A stretch of 64,000 bases of DNA from assembly GCF_028583425.1 (NCBI RefSeq), contig NC_072791.1, forward strand, positions 46,507,368 to 46,571,367, read 5' to 3'. The notes beneath the pieces are model-generated. The model ran no database searches. It had not been told where the DNA came from and worked only from the letters and a program-made list of their open reading frames with translations. The translations under genes were made by a program, and so were the position numbers. Source of the DNA: Eublepharis macularius. Its lineage: Eukaryota; Chordata; Lepidosauria; Squamata; Eublepharidae. This document shows positions 1 to 15,700 of this stretch, piece by piece (position 1 is the first letter of the stretch; every line of letters begins with the position of its first letter).

Positions 1-740
1 CTAAAACATCTGGGTATTCAACATTCTTGAGATTGTTCTCTTTGGCTGCTGAGAAGGGTATTTTTAATTATTTGTGCAGTACTCTTGGTGTTTGTGGCAC
101 TACAAGAGGGGGGGAAATAGGTCGCTTTCTCCAAGCTTACAGTTTAAAATAGACAATAGCAATAAAGGGTAGGGAGGAAGAGACAAATGTCTTAAGGAAT
201 AAAAGTGAGCTGATCCTGTTACGCATACTTAAGTTTTGAGATGGATGGCAGTGAGGACATACAGGAACTAAGTAAGAGACCTCATGAGGAAAAGTGAGCT
301 TTGAAGAGGGATCTGAAGAGAAGAATGACAGATGTTACAAAATATGTTTTCAGAGAAGGACATTCCATATATAGGAGGGACAAAGGAACAATGATCTTGA
401 TGAGATAGCGTCCCTCTCTGTTAACACTATATTATGGATTGCTAAGGAACTTACAAAGCAGCTTAACTGATGCCTACGGCATTTGTTTTCAGTAAATCAT
501 CCACACATCCCCCAAAAGGTAGAGTATCTCTTCGCATACTTCTGAGTGTTGCTTCACACATGCTTGAAAATCACTTGATTAGCGCAAGGCATCAAAATAT
601 GATAACCGTAGGTGCTGATACCACTGAAAAGGCATTGTTTTCAAGGTGACCCAAGGTCACACAGACATAGTCAGTCTGATTGGCAGTAGTTCATTAATGC
701 ATGCAAATCACCGCTGGACATGGCAAAGATCAAGTAATGA

Positions 741-759
741 AGTGTGTGTGTGTGTGTGA

Positions 760-799
<40 letters not shown>
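741..799. repeat. (GT)n(GA)n microsatellite
   Basis: A GT run, broken once by GAG, passes into a GA run in an ABCD4 intron. Confidence 0.95.
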
Positions 800-807
<8 letters not shown>

Positions 808-1636
808 GCAGTGTTCCTGCCAGAGAATTAGTTGGGGTTTGTCGATGAAAATAAAGTTTGAAACTTAATCAGAAATCAGAGAGGCCTTTGTAAAAATTGT
901 CACTGAAAAAAGAACAATACTTTACAAGCAGGCAGCTGTGCTCTGCTTTCAAATTATCTGGAAGATAATCTTAATACAAATCTCATTCATTTATAGTAAA
1001 TGGAAGCCAGCTGTTGCTTGGTTAAGCTTTGCTCTTGTGTCAACAATTATTTGTTCACAGGGCCATCCTGAGTTCTCAGATACTGGCCTGTTGAACTCTA
1101 TTCAGTTGCTGGGATAACTCCTGTTCTGCCATTGCCTGGGAATTCATGTTTGGGATTACCAACTGAAAGGGTATAGTTGAAACTCTACCAAATGCTCAAC
1201 CACTGTTGGAGGATGCTTTCATATGCTAGCTTAAGGAAGAACCCAGGATAGACCTAACTGCAGTTAATACCTTTGCTGGCAAAATCTTTAACTGCAATTA
1301 AAGCCCAGTGGCAGGAATTCAAATGGCAGGAGTGAGGGATCGGTAAATGTAGCTATGGCCTGTTCCCACTTGCATGATCATGGTAAGCCATTGGCTGCAA
1401 ACTGTTTGCATTGGTCCAAAATCTAGAGATTTTAGCTTAGTGAGATTTTATCACAAGGCTTGCTTATGTGCAGGTAGGCAGCAATAATCCCCTCCCCCCT
1501 CAAACCCCAGCCTTTTATATCCCCACAGTTTGCCTTGTAGTTACATATCTTAAGCCTGTTCAGTTATGAGCACTATTCTTGAATACTAAGCTCTTCCTGA
1601 ATGGAGCAACTTCTAAAGTAGTTGTCTTCATGCAAC

Positions 1637-1935
1637 ATGTCGATCTTTGGAATTCACTGCCACAAGATATGGTGATGTGCACTAGCTTAATTGGCTTTAA
1701 AAGACGGCTCAACAAAGTCATGGTGGGATAGGTCTTTCAATAGCTGTTGGCCAGGGCAGTTAATTTAACTTGCAAGTTAAGAAACAATTTAGTTCTGAGT
1801 CTAATTGCTTGGTTATCACCAAGGGAGAGCTACTTCCTCTCTGTCCCACTTCTGGCTTCTTGGAAGTAGCTGATCAGTCACTGGAATGCTGAACTTTATG
1901 GACCTTTAGTCTGACCCAGGAGGGATCTTTCTGTA
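1637..1935 (+). mobile_element. CR1/L3-type LINE 3' tail
   Basis: The stretch starts GGAATTCACTGCCACAAGAT and later has GGACCTTTAGTCTGACCCAG. These are hallmarks of the 3' ends of CR1-superfamily LINEs widespread in reptiles. Only the tail is present. Confidence 0.65.
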
Positions 1936-2224
1936 GTCTCGTCCTGAAGGGCAGGGGGTTGCTAATGGTCAGTTTGCAATACTTGTTAACTGACATTTAC
2001 CTTAGTCTGTGTTACCTGGTAATACATCCTGTTGATGACAATGGAGTGGAATTCATGTAATGTATGTATGATTGTACTGTTTATTCTTATGGAGTTCTGA
2101 ATACTTAAATAATTTTTAAAGGGCTGAAAAGTTGAGAGGTTTTGATCTTTTTGTTGAAGTGACAGTTTCCTAGATGGCGCAGACCAAACTGTTCTGTTGT
2201 TGAATGCGATTTCTTGCATAACAG

Positions 2225-4664
<2,440 letters not shown>

Positions 4665-5330
4665 GCCACTCCACAGCCAGTCATGAACAATAGAACATGG
4701 AATGAAAAGTTCAGATGGGGCAGTTACCAAAGTGCCTTGGAATCAGCCTGGAGGAGTTGAAGGAGTTGTAGCTTCAAAGCCAACAGGCGCAAATGAGGGT
4801 TCTGTGACAAAAAGACATCCATCTCCTATTGAAAGAACAGGGCAGAAGGGCAAGTTTTAACTCTTTTGTTGCCTTATATAGAGAATTTCCTCTGGCCCAT
4901 TGTTCTGATTTTCCTTGTGCCCCAACTAAAGATTTTTCTCTGAGGGAAGGAGATTCTTCTGCTGCTTGGATCTTCTTTTAGCAAGAATAACTGAATAGTG
5001 CTGAAGAGAACTAGATGGAGTTGTGCAGACCTGTCCACACACTGTGAGCATGACCCTTCTTTTGTGTGCCTGAAAAAGGGCATGCGTGTCAGGCTTACGG
5101 CTACGGCCTTGATGCTGGACTGAAATGTCTATATGGCAAGGCCATTGTCTTTACTCTGCATAAGGATCTGTTTGCTCTTGGCACATGGACAGAGACTCCT
5201 CTGTTACTATAGCAACCCTTTCTTGCTCAGGAAGTGTTATCCAGTAGAGCAAAAAGGGAGGGGAGGGGAAACAGAGAAAGGTATTATAGACTGGAAATGT
5301 TGTACACCTAACAGCTATCCATACCATGGC

Positions 5331-5336
5331 AATAAA
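5331..5336 (+). terminator. Candidate ABCD4 polyadenylation signal
   Basis: An AATAAA hexamer lies about 670 bp after the ABCD4 stop and is followed by a T/G-rich stretch (ATATGTTGTACATG). This would give a 3' UTR of about 0.7 kb. The assignment is by position and motif only. Confidence 0.4.
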
Positions 5337-5740
5337 TTTACTTTATATGTTGTACATGGAGGGACAGAATCTCAGTTGGCAGGGCTTCTGGAAATCTCAA
5401 AGCTGCAATATACGTGCACACTCCCCAGCTAAGGAGATGGGTGTGCAGTAGCGGCAGATGCTGATGCTCACCAAGACATCATTGAACTCTCTCAGTTCTC
5501 CTTTTGAGGCCGATGGACATTCTTACCAGGTGATGGCACATCAGCTGCTTGCTGGTTATAGAGTGTATCTGCATAACAGAGAACCTGTGCAACTTACACA
5601 TATTGATTAGAGAGAATTCTTGGGTTTTTTTTCTCTTTGTGTTGTCTTTTTTGCTTTTTTTTAAAAAAATTCTTGCCCTCATTTGGGTTAGAGAAGAGTA
5701 AGCTGAGATGTAAAGCTTGGAAAATGTATGTTGTCATATA

Positions 5741-6030
5741 AAGGTAAAGGTAGTCCCCTGTGCAAGCACCAAGTCATTACTGACCCATGGGGGGATGTCG
5801 CATCACGATGTTTTCTTGGCAGACTTTCTGCAGGGTGGTTTGCCATTTCTTTCCCCAGTCAGGAAAGAGTACCCAGGAAACTGGGTACTCATTTTACCGA
5901 CCTCAGAAGGATGGAGGGCTGAGAACCTTGAGCCGGCTACCTGATCCCAGCTTCCACCAGGATCGAACTCAGGTCGTGAGCAGAGCTTGGGCTGCAGTAC
6001 TGCAGCTAACCACTCTGCACCACTCTGTTG
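5741..6030 (-). mobile_element. tRNA-derived SINE (squamate type)
   Basis: Read on the - strand, a tRNA-like head with box-B-like GAGTTCGATCC is followed by a body containing AAATGAGTACCCAG and GGGGACTACC. The element lies between the ends of ABCD4 and the synthetase gene. It matches a SINE family I recall from lizard genomes (Squam1/ACA-SINE-like). The family name is from memory. Confidence 0.75.
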
Positions 6031-6585
6031 TTATATACTGGTTTAAAAGTCCAAAATCCAGAAGGGGTCAATGTGAGACCTCCTGTAGCTTTTAGATCAT
6101 CAGTCTTCCCGACAGCATCCTGTTCTGACTTTTCTTCCCTTTCTACCATTGCAGTGCTTTCCCCATTCTCATTTTCCTCCCATCCCAAAGGCTTCAAGTG
6201 ATGAAATTGGAGGAAGATACGAATTTGGGATGACAAACAAGTACCAGCAAGGAGGCTTTTGAGTTGGAATGTAGGGGTATATAATACAGAACCCTGCCTT
6301 TCTGTTACTTATACCAAATATCTCCTGCTTGGGAGGGCTTCTGAGGGAAAAAGAAGAATCTGATGTCCAGTATTAAGTACCCCACTCTTTTTTCCCCCTC
6401 ACCAGTTGACTAAATGTTCCCCCTAACTCTTGGGGAGAATACACCTTTGTGGCTTTGTTGGTGGCTTCTCATTCCTAGTGAATAGGCCAGCTTCCTCTGT
6501 AGTAAAGGATTGCTGAAGGGGAACAAGGCACTGCTGCTTGCAGATCACTTGCACAGAGCCACGTGAAGTATCTGAGCTACTGGCC

Positions 6586-6753
6586 CTACTTTTCTGGCCA
6601 AAGTTGCTTGTGTCGCTCAATGATCTCCTTCACCGCCTCATGGTCATCCAAGGTTGTCAGATCCCCTAGCTCATTGGCTTTGTTTTCTACAATCTTCTTC
6701 AGAACCCGCCGCATAATCTTCCCCGAGCGAGTCTTAGGCAGCCGCCGAGCCAC
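6586..6753 (-). CDS. ACSS1-like: ACSS1-like exon 14 and stop
   Basis: The last exon encodes [20 protein letters not shown] and a C-terminus ending HKQLWPEK with TAG at 6586-6588. The lysine in SGK is the catalytic residue (acetylated and controlled by SIRT3 in human ACSS1). No AATAAA on the - strand was found close downstream. Confidence 0.97.
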   Translation of the reverse strand: MARRLPKTRSGKIMRRVLKKIVENKANELGDLTTLDDHEAVKEIIERHKQLWPEK

Positions 6754-9700
6754 CTGAGCCAGAAAAATAGGAAGGGTTAGAACAGGTTGGCAAAACCTCA
6801 TTTACCTAGAGAAATCAATCTGTATTAGAAATTGTGAGACCTCCATCTATTTTTCTCCTGTTTCAGTCCATCTCCTCCCAGATTAGTAAAAAGGAAAAGA
6901 TCTCCTTTTCAACCTCGTGAGCATATGTCAGGGTATCACCTAAAAAAAAAAGTTTGCCAAGGGGACCACCCCAGCTATCAGGGCCCTTCTGTGCCCAGGC
7001 AATTGAAGTACAAAGGTCAGATTAACAGTCCATCTGCTTTCTGTCTCATGAAGTCTGAAATGTACATTGAGGAAGAAGCAGCAGGAACAAACTGGGTTAT
7101 AGTGATTTTTTAAAAAATCAGAGGGTATGTGCAAAGCCATGAGGCTTGAGTTGGAATAAAGCCGTGGAGATGCTCCTCTTGGATGGAGGCTCCAAAAGTA
7201 GGCCTCCACCCTCCCTCTGGGAGCCTCCTAGAGAATAGTGAAGGAACAAATTATTTGGTGCCTTGAACAATAGGTGTATTTACTCCACAGCTGATTGCCC
7301 CCATTTGCTAAAACCTCAGTGAACTCATTTGATTCATTTCTCCTGGGCCCAAAATGTATACTTAAGGAACTGAGATGGTCCAGTTATCCTAAGCCCACTA
7401 CTATGATTTGTTCTTGACAGAAATCTCTCAGGCTACCTTACCCATGTCGCTTAAGTTCCGTCCCCCCTCCCCACTCCAGCAAGAGGGTTAGGTGGTCCTG
7501 ATACTGTAATCAGGACCAAAACCAAGTTGTTTGATGGTCTTCAGGGACTTTCAAAATTACATGCAAAAACATAAACTGGTTTTAAGCAGCTTGCATGGTT
7601 AATAGGCGCATAATCCAATATGGTATCTCCAAAATATTTCATGTTTTCATGTCAACTGACCGGGCAGTCTTAATCCAGTCTTTGTATTCTCAGTGCTGCT
7701 GATTTATATCCAATTATTCAGAATAAGTCAGCAGTGAGAGATAAGTTTAGAATATTGTTTATACCTCATCTTTTCCCCTTTCTCCATTTTATCCATACAA
7801 TTATAACTCTGTGAGGTACATGAGGCTGTGTGAGTGTCTTGCCCAAGAACACCTAACAAGCTTCCATGGCAGAATGGGGATTCAAACCCAGATCCTAGTC
7901 CAACACTAACCATTATGCCACACTGGCTCTCAAATATGTTGTGATACTGTTTTATACATTTTGTGTTTGTCCAGAATTCTGTTTTTTGATCATCGAAAAT
8001 ACGAAGCTGCTGTATATGAAATTAGACCATTGGCCCATCTAAGCAGTGGTTCTCCAGGAGCTTTGGCAAAGGAAGACTTTCCCCAACACATGCTGTCCTT
8101 TAAGTAGAAACATCAGAAATTGAACTTTACGTTTGTATTTAGTTGTGCAGCTGCCATAACCAGTCTTTACCTTGTATCCTACCCACAGCTGAACAAAGTG
8201 CTAATGCAGTGCAGTAGAAGGAGAAACAGTCTACAGCTTGTTACCTGAACATATTCAGGGGCAGCATATTTTGCTATCTTTTCTGAAACCAGCTCTCGAA
8301 GCTCAGAGGCTAAACTTTCTTGGGACAGAGTAGAGCCTTTCTTCAGAACAATGAATGCATAGGCTCCTGCCAAAAGAGAAGCCAGGAACAGAATGTACAA
8401 TTGGACATGAGGCACGCCACATGAGAGACCACATTGCTTTGCCCCTTCTCCCAACTCTCTGGCATGGGAACTGAGGGCTACATCTGGCACAGGAGCCCCT
8501 TCTCATGCAGTGAAGACATCAGATTTTATCAGACACTTCCAGCTTCCAGCAATAAGGTCATCAGAGAAAAAGCAGGAAGCAGCAAGGCACAGCACTGCAG
8601 AAAATCTCCCCAAGGAACACTGGATCAAATTTTACTATCAGTTTTTTTAAAAAATTTGAGCTACCCAGGCCATGCACATGCAGCCTGTACTGTACATTCC
8701 ATGTGCACAAGTGTTGCCCTAGTTTCCTGGAGGAGTGAGATCCAAACTAAGCATTATGTTTAATAAGATGGGTTGAAGTTTTTATTATTCTCCATAGACA
8801 CATAGCAGCTGCTGCAAACTAAGTTTCCAAGCTCTTCAGGGCCCAGTTTGGATTGGGATCATGAGGTGGAAAAGGGGCTTCAGTTCCCCCCTCCCCCATG
8901 ACATTTTCCTGACTCAGAATGGCCTGGGGGAAGCAGCATAGAGCTGCCTGCCCTCCAAGCTTTTTTTCTGCTGAACCTCCCTTCCCTATGTCTACTATGT
9001 GTCTTAAAATAGCTTCTTTAACTCCAAACAGCTGTGGGTAAAAGCAGGCAGTCACTCCAGCTCCCACTTGCTGCCTAAATTGATCCTCCCCTTCTGTGTC
9101 TGCAGTAGATGTGGAATATGCAAGCCCCAGTGGAGGTGGAGCCCACAAGAAGTAACTGCAAGACTGACAGTGCAACTTAAAGCATACTGACTCAGAAGCA
9201 AGTCCCCCTCAAGCTCAAGTGGCTTATCCTTGGTAACTGTTTACAGATTTTTTCGGCCAATTACAGAATCATAGAGTTGGAAGGGGCCATACAGACCTTC
9301 TAGTCCAAGCCCCTGCCCAATGCAGGATCAGCCTAAAGCATCTCTGACAAGTATTCATCCAGCCTCTTCTTGAAAACTGTCAGTGAAGGGGAGCTCACCA
9401 CCTCCCTAGGCAGCTGATTCCACTTTTGAACTACTCTGACCGTGAAAAAGTTCTTCCTAATATCCAGCCGGTACCTTTGTGCATGTAATTTAAGCCCGTT
9501 GCTTCAGGTCCTATCCTCTGCTTCCAATTGAAACAGCTCCTTGCCTTCCTCCAAATGACAGCCTTTCAGGATTGTAACCAAAGCCACTCACCTTCTCCTT
9601 TGATCTCATGAGGATATCCAATCACAGCTGACTCTGCTACGGCACCATGGGTGTTCTGGAACACAAACAGGTTTGTTGTTTTACTTCAAGGATCCTTATA

Positions 9701-12700
9701 GACTGGTGGGAATTTGTAGCTCACTAGCCTTGGTGTAGGCAGAAGAAAGGGGACAGAATAGACAGGCTAGGCCCTGATGGTTCAATCCTTCCTTTACGAG
9801 CACTGGCAGACTGGAACCAAACTGTTTCCTGGTATCTTGTGCCACAGGACAACTGTGTGGGCTTCCACACTGAAGATGTATGATCCAGAAAACTTATGAG
9901 GGAGGAGCAAATTAAATAGTAAGTGCTTTAGGTGACTATATAATAGATGAGGGGACCTCTGGAAAACCAGTGTGGGATACTTGAAAGGAGAATGAACAAT
10001 TATTTGCCATGCTAGTCCCCACTAAGGGTATGCACCAAAAAAAAGTATGGGTGAGCCATATCCAGGTTTCAGGGATACCAAAAAAAAAGGTCAGTATCCC
10101 TGAAATCTGGGTCAGATTCTCTAATCTGGTTAGAGAATCCCAAATTTATTCAGTCATGATTCCCTATCGGAAAAACTATCCAGGAAGGGGTTATTTTTCA
10201 AGAAAACACCACCAAATTTGCTGGGAACCTATTTTTTCCTGTCTACTAAAGACCCCTCAAGTTTCAGTAAAATTGGGCCCTGGAGTCCAATTTCATGGGC
10301 CTCTGGAACAAGCTGCCCCAAGCCACCCTCCATTGTTTATTACTAGGGAAGCATTTCCATGGCTTTCCAGGCAAAAGGAAACCTTAAGCAAAGGCAACCC
10401 CTGGGCCAAAAGCCGGTCCCAAACACACATCCCACTCCCTTGTGAGATGAACCACAAAGCCCAACAGAACCAAAGTGAAGGAGGGCAACCAATCTCCAAC
10501 CAAAGGATCCCAATGTAAGACAATCCTGACTCCACCTGAAACAAGAGCGGGCAAGGTTTGATGGAGCTGCGGTGTATAAAAGGTGGCTGGCAGTAGCTTG
10601 AAAGGCTCTTTTGGAGCTCAGGAGGGGATGGAGGAGCAGGATGAGATGGGAATCCTCTCTGTCTGCTGCCTCCTCCCCAGTCCCACCAGGCTCACCCTGC
10701 TCTCCCGCCATGGTGTGAAGGAGGTCGCCTCCATTTGTGCCACTGCCCTCTCACTTGCACTGCTGCCTCTTGCTTGTTGCTGCTCCATCTCTGCTGCAGC
10801 TGAACAATCCAGCTCATAGAGTTTGGCTCATGGAGTTTGGTTCCTTGGAAACAATCTGGGATTATTTTATGTGATCCGTCATAGTTGGATTATGCTGGAT
10901 CAGCATAAATTCAGCTATAAGGCTAGATTCCAAATCCCAAGTTGCACACCCCTAGCCCCTGTTGCTGTGGCATCTCATAAAATTGCTTGAACCAATGTCC
11001 TTCAGATCATTCCATACATCCTTTGCCTTGTGACATAACCATGAGGACTCAAATTGATTAAGTAGATTCTTAGTTGATTCTGAGAAGTTCCTATCCTCCC
11101 ATACCTGCAAAACTGTTGCAGATACATTTTGTTTCTGGAGGGAATGATGCTTTGCATTTATAGGTCCATATAATAACAGCTGTGCTTATATACCACTCTT
11201 CTAGACAGATTAGTGCCCCACTCAGAGCGGTGAATATGGTCAGCGTTGCTATTATCCCTGCAGTACAGCTGGAGCTGAGAGGAGTGGCTTACCCAAGCCC
11301 ACTTGCTGAGCTCAAAGCAGTGATAGGATTCAAACCAGCAGAGTGCTGATTTACAGCCTGCCCATGTACCCTGCATTCAAAATATTTCTAATTCCACATC
11401 AAAAAAATTCTGTGACTGGACATCTCAAATTCTGCAATCAGAATTCACTCTTTTCAAAAATGCAGGCATTCATTTACACACTTCTGAATCTGAAACTCAT
11501 TCTCAGTTGCCTAAGGGCTGTTATTTCCCAAATTAGCGAAGAAGGAGTATTGAGATAGAAACACATGTAGCCACAAGGGACACTAGAGACATCAACTCAG
11601 CTAGTGGTAACTACTAAGTCATAGCATTTGGCCCATTTTCTTAGGCTACTGCTGGCGTTCTGCAAAGATTGCTATGACAACAGCAGGTTCTGTGTCACCT
11701 GCTAAATCCTACGAGTCTGCCTCTGGCTTACCACAATGTCTTCTATCTCAGCAGTGCCCAATCTGTGTCCACTGACATTGATGACATCATCCAGGCGGCC
11801 TGTCAACTGGTAATAGCCTTTGTTTGTCCGATACGCTCCATCCCCAGTGAAGAAATATCCTAGAGGGATCAAAGCAAGCCAACAGTTGTGTTCTAGTGGT
11901 TTTACTGAGGTGGCGTTCAATCTGTGTTTTGTGGTACCACAGCATTCCTCAGAAGCTTATCAGAGGTTCTTAACAAGACGATAACCTTCACTGAGAAAAA
12001 GCTTGTCCATCAGACAGAACTTCCCCTGAAATCTATAGCTACAGGAATCTGGTAGATGTAATATATTCTCAGTGCTGTTAGCCAAGATTTGTTTGTTGGT
12101 ATACTTTTATACCCTGCTTTATCTTCAGTGGTGACACAAAGCAGCTTACATCAGTCTCACCGCCTCTTATCTTAACAACAACCCTGGGAGATAAGGTTAG
12201 TGTATATTTACTTTACTTCATTTACACCCCATCATTCTCAATGGAAGGTGGCATGGTATAGCCTTCTCTTGTCAGATCTCATAAGCTAAGCAAGGTCAGT
12301 ACTTGGATGGTGACCATCAAGGAAGACTCTGCAGAGGAAGGCGCTGTCAAACCACCTTCACTTCTCACTTGCCTGGAAAGCCCGTTGCTGTGGTTGCCAT
12401 AAATTGATTGCAACTTGACAGCATGCATGCACACATACATTCTCAATGGGGACCCAAAGCAACTTCCATTTTTTGTCCATTTTATCCTCACAACAAGCCT
12501 TGTGAGGTAGGTTAGGCTGAGTATGTATGACTAGTCCAAGGTCACCCAACAAGGTTCCATGGCAGAGAGGGGAATTTGAACCTGGGTAGCCCAGAACCTA
12601 GATCTGGCAGTCTAATTACCACTCCACTTTGGCTCCCTTGGTTTTCATAAGCAGATGAGCTGGTAAATGTGTGTTATTAGGCTATTGCAACTCACATTGT

Positions 12701-15700
12701 GACACTCTCCCCAAACTCGAAATTCCTGTGCTTAGGAATTTTGCATATCAAGAAAACTCAGCTAACTCCCTTTTTCTCATATCTAGTTTTCTACATACAG
12801 GGAATCTTTTTGTAGAGAGAAGCATTCAGTCATGAGCAGTGTGAAGAGGAAAAGTCCAGGCCCAGATTTACCATCTTAGCTGCCATTTGCAAGAATTAAG
12901 CCAAAGTGAGTGCCCTCAATATAAAACATGTTCAAGAATCCTCTCTGCTATGTGTGTAAGAGCAGGCTTGGAAGGATCTCTCCACAAGCCAACCAATTTA
13001 AATGTTCCCTGAAAGCAGAACATTTTAAAGCCACTGTGTTAAAAGAATTGAAGCCATTGCAAAAATATTCCAAATGTAAACCCATCATTTCCCCCTCAGA
13101 AAGAGACCAGACCCCTTCACTATAAAAAGGCATTTATGAATTTGCAGTTTATAGTATGCTCACTGCCTCTTTTTTCTGGCCTCTGCCTGTACTAATTTTA
13201 ATATAAACAGTAATTACTGAGGAGGACAAACCACTTCAGAATTTTTGTGGGCCAGATACTTCTCATTCAGTTGGTTCTGAAAGCCATGTGGTTAGTGGAA
13301 GTCATGAAGGGGCAGCCCAGTTCTAGCAAGGAAGTTATTTTATGTCTTCTCTGTTGTCCTCCATTTATGTCTGTGTCCCCATGGAACTTATCCTTCTACA
13401 TGCTTTTCCTGGGTGACCTCATCAAATTGTATGGCTTTCAATGCCATGCATATTTTAATGACACCCAATTATACCTCCATACGCCTGAAACTTTCCCCTC
13501 CATTTGTCTGACATTTCTGATATTATTTGCACTGAAAAGTCTCATTGTCCTCTCAATATGTCCAAGACTTTTCTCCCAAGCCTTCCTCCCTTCATACACT
13601 CTCCATATCCATTGATGTTGCCATACATAATGCCTTGGCCTTCTTTTCTGTTGTTCCCCTGTTGCCATATCATGTTACTTCCCCCTCTACAAAGCTGCAA
13701 AGTATGGCCCTTTCCCTCTGTTCCCCTTGTTGAAAACTGGTTCACTTTCTGACCATGTTTTGCCTTGACTACTGCAGTCAGCTCTCTGGTTTCCTGCCAC
13801 TTTACCTCAAAACCTGTATCTCTTTCCAGCACTCTGCCACCCAAATCATTCAGTTCATTGTTCTGACCTGTGTTGTAGTCCTCATACATTTTCACACAGC
13901 CTCTGTTTGTTTTCAGATCCAGCACAAACTCCTCATCCCTGCCTTCAAATCCCTCAGTACCTCCCTGTCTCTTTGCTCTCACATCCTGATACATCCCTGC
14001 CTGTGACCTTCAGTCTTCCAGCTCTGCCACCTCATCCTTCTGAGGGTCTGTTGCTCACCCTTTCTCCCTTGCTGCCCTTTTATTCCAGGAACTGTTCCCC
14101 AGGACGTTTGTGCAACACCGTCTTTCTTTTTTCAAATTCCTTTTCAAAACCCATCTTGAAGGCTTTGTGCTCCTTCCCTACTAAAAGAAAGCCTAGAACA
14201 GACACACACTTTCCCCATCTATGTCCCCACCTTCAAATCCCTTCTGTTTATCACATTTCAGATTTTGAACTCCTCCTGAGGGCAGAAATCTGTCTTCTTG
14301 TGGTCTGTCAAGCACTGTGCGCATTGAAGGAGCTATGCACATAATTTAAAAGGTCTTTCCACTGTGCAGTTGCAGAGGGAGGTCACTGCCTCAAGCACCT
14401 GAATGTCTAACTAGGCAAATGAAAAGGAAGATTGTTTGCCTTTCTAGTCACATGTAGAAGAGAGGGAACATAAGAGACTCAGAATAGGTACAATCAGTAA
14501 CCAAGTGTAATGAGCTGCATCGCCATCCTTTCTCTGTTTCCACAAGTCCTTGCATACATAAAGCCAGAAAAATCCTGCTTACTAACAGTTGTCCATAGCA
14601 ACACATTGCTCCCCCCTCCACCAGCCACCTTTTCTCACAAGGATGTACCTGGGTAAGGCATCAGGTACGTCTCCAAGAACCTCTGGTGGTCATTGTAAAT
14701 GGTCCTTGCCATACCCGGCCACGCCTGCGTGATGCAAAGAGCTCCAGAGACATTGTTCTGTTTTAAGACATTTCCCTGAAGGAGAAATAATTGTACGATA
14801 ATGTTGAAGATAGTTCTTAGCCCAGTCCTGAGCACATTTACTCAGACGTTCACTGGGGATAACTCCTAAGTAAATGTACATAGGATCGCAGACTAGGGAA
14901 CTCATGTCCATTGTGCTCATTCCACAAAGCCACATAATTTTGAGCTCAAAAAATAGACAAAGAATTACTCCTTTGACAGATTCTTTATCAAACTAGGTGG
15001 CAGCCTGCTATTCTCACTCCCTGCTTTGTAGCCATTCCACTTTTGTGCTGACTGAGGGATTTCACTTGAATCCTGAAAATCTTTAGGGCCAAATTGCATG
15101 TTATCTTTTGTAACAAGTTGGGTCCAAATTCCCCAGACCCAACAGGCTTTCCCTGCAGATTCACAACAGCTGTGGGGAGACACATTTTGAAGGACCCCAG
15201 GGGACCAATTTGATTCAGGACTGTGGCATAGAGGGAGGAGGGACTCCTGCCTCCCATCCACCCCTTTGCTATTTTCCCTAGTTGAAACACCCATTTTGGA
15301 GCTACAATGTTGTGTTACTTCTTTAGAGAAAAAATTAGTTCTCGTGGTTGCACAGTGGGACTTTAAAGTTGCAACCTCAGCTTTTTGGCAACCACTTTTT
15401 ACTCTCCATCCCTCTATGCAATCTTGATTTGTATTTGCATGTGTGCCTGTCTTTGTCTATTCCTCTACTTTTAAAATCCTACTTCATAACTTATTTTCCT
15501 GTAAAGCTAAAGACAGATGATTGTTTTTCAGAGAGGTGAAGGTGGTTTGAAAGAACTGCTACTCTTAGGGGTGTGTATGTCCTCCCATTACTGGCAAAAG
15601 TATAGGTAAGAAGAGGCACCATCCATGCACACTATCTCCTCCCATGCTGCTACCAGCTGAGATCAAGAGTGCTATCTCTACTCTCGGTAGGTTGTAGCGC

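Noticed and set aside
1-2224. Search for earlier ABCD4 exons (Walker A region)
   Set aside because: No matching peptide with splice sites was seen; only intron-like sequence, a microsatellite and a LINE tail.
10009-10711. Reading frames of 80-170 codons inside the TIR element
   Set aside because: No similarity to a transposase or host protein, no splice support, and strands overlap.
13542-13994. A 150-codon reading frame on the - strand
   Set aside because: It is the antisense shadow of the L2-type LINE remnant.
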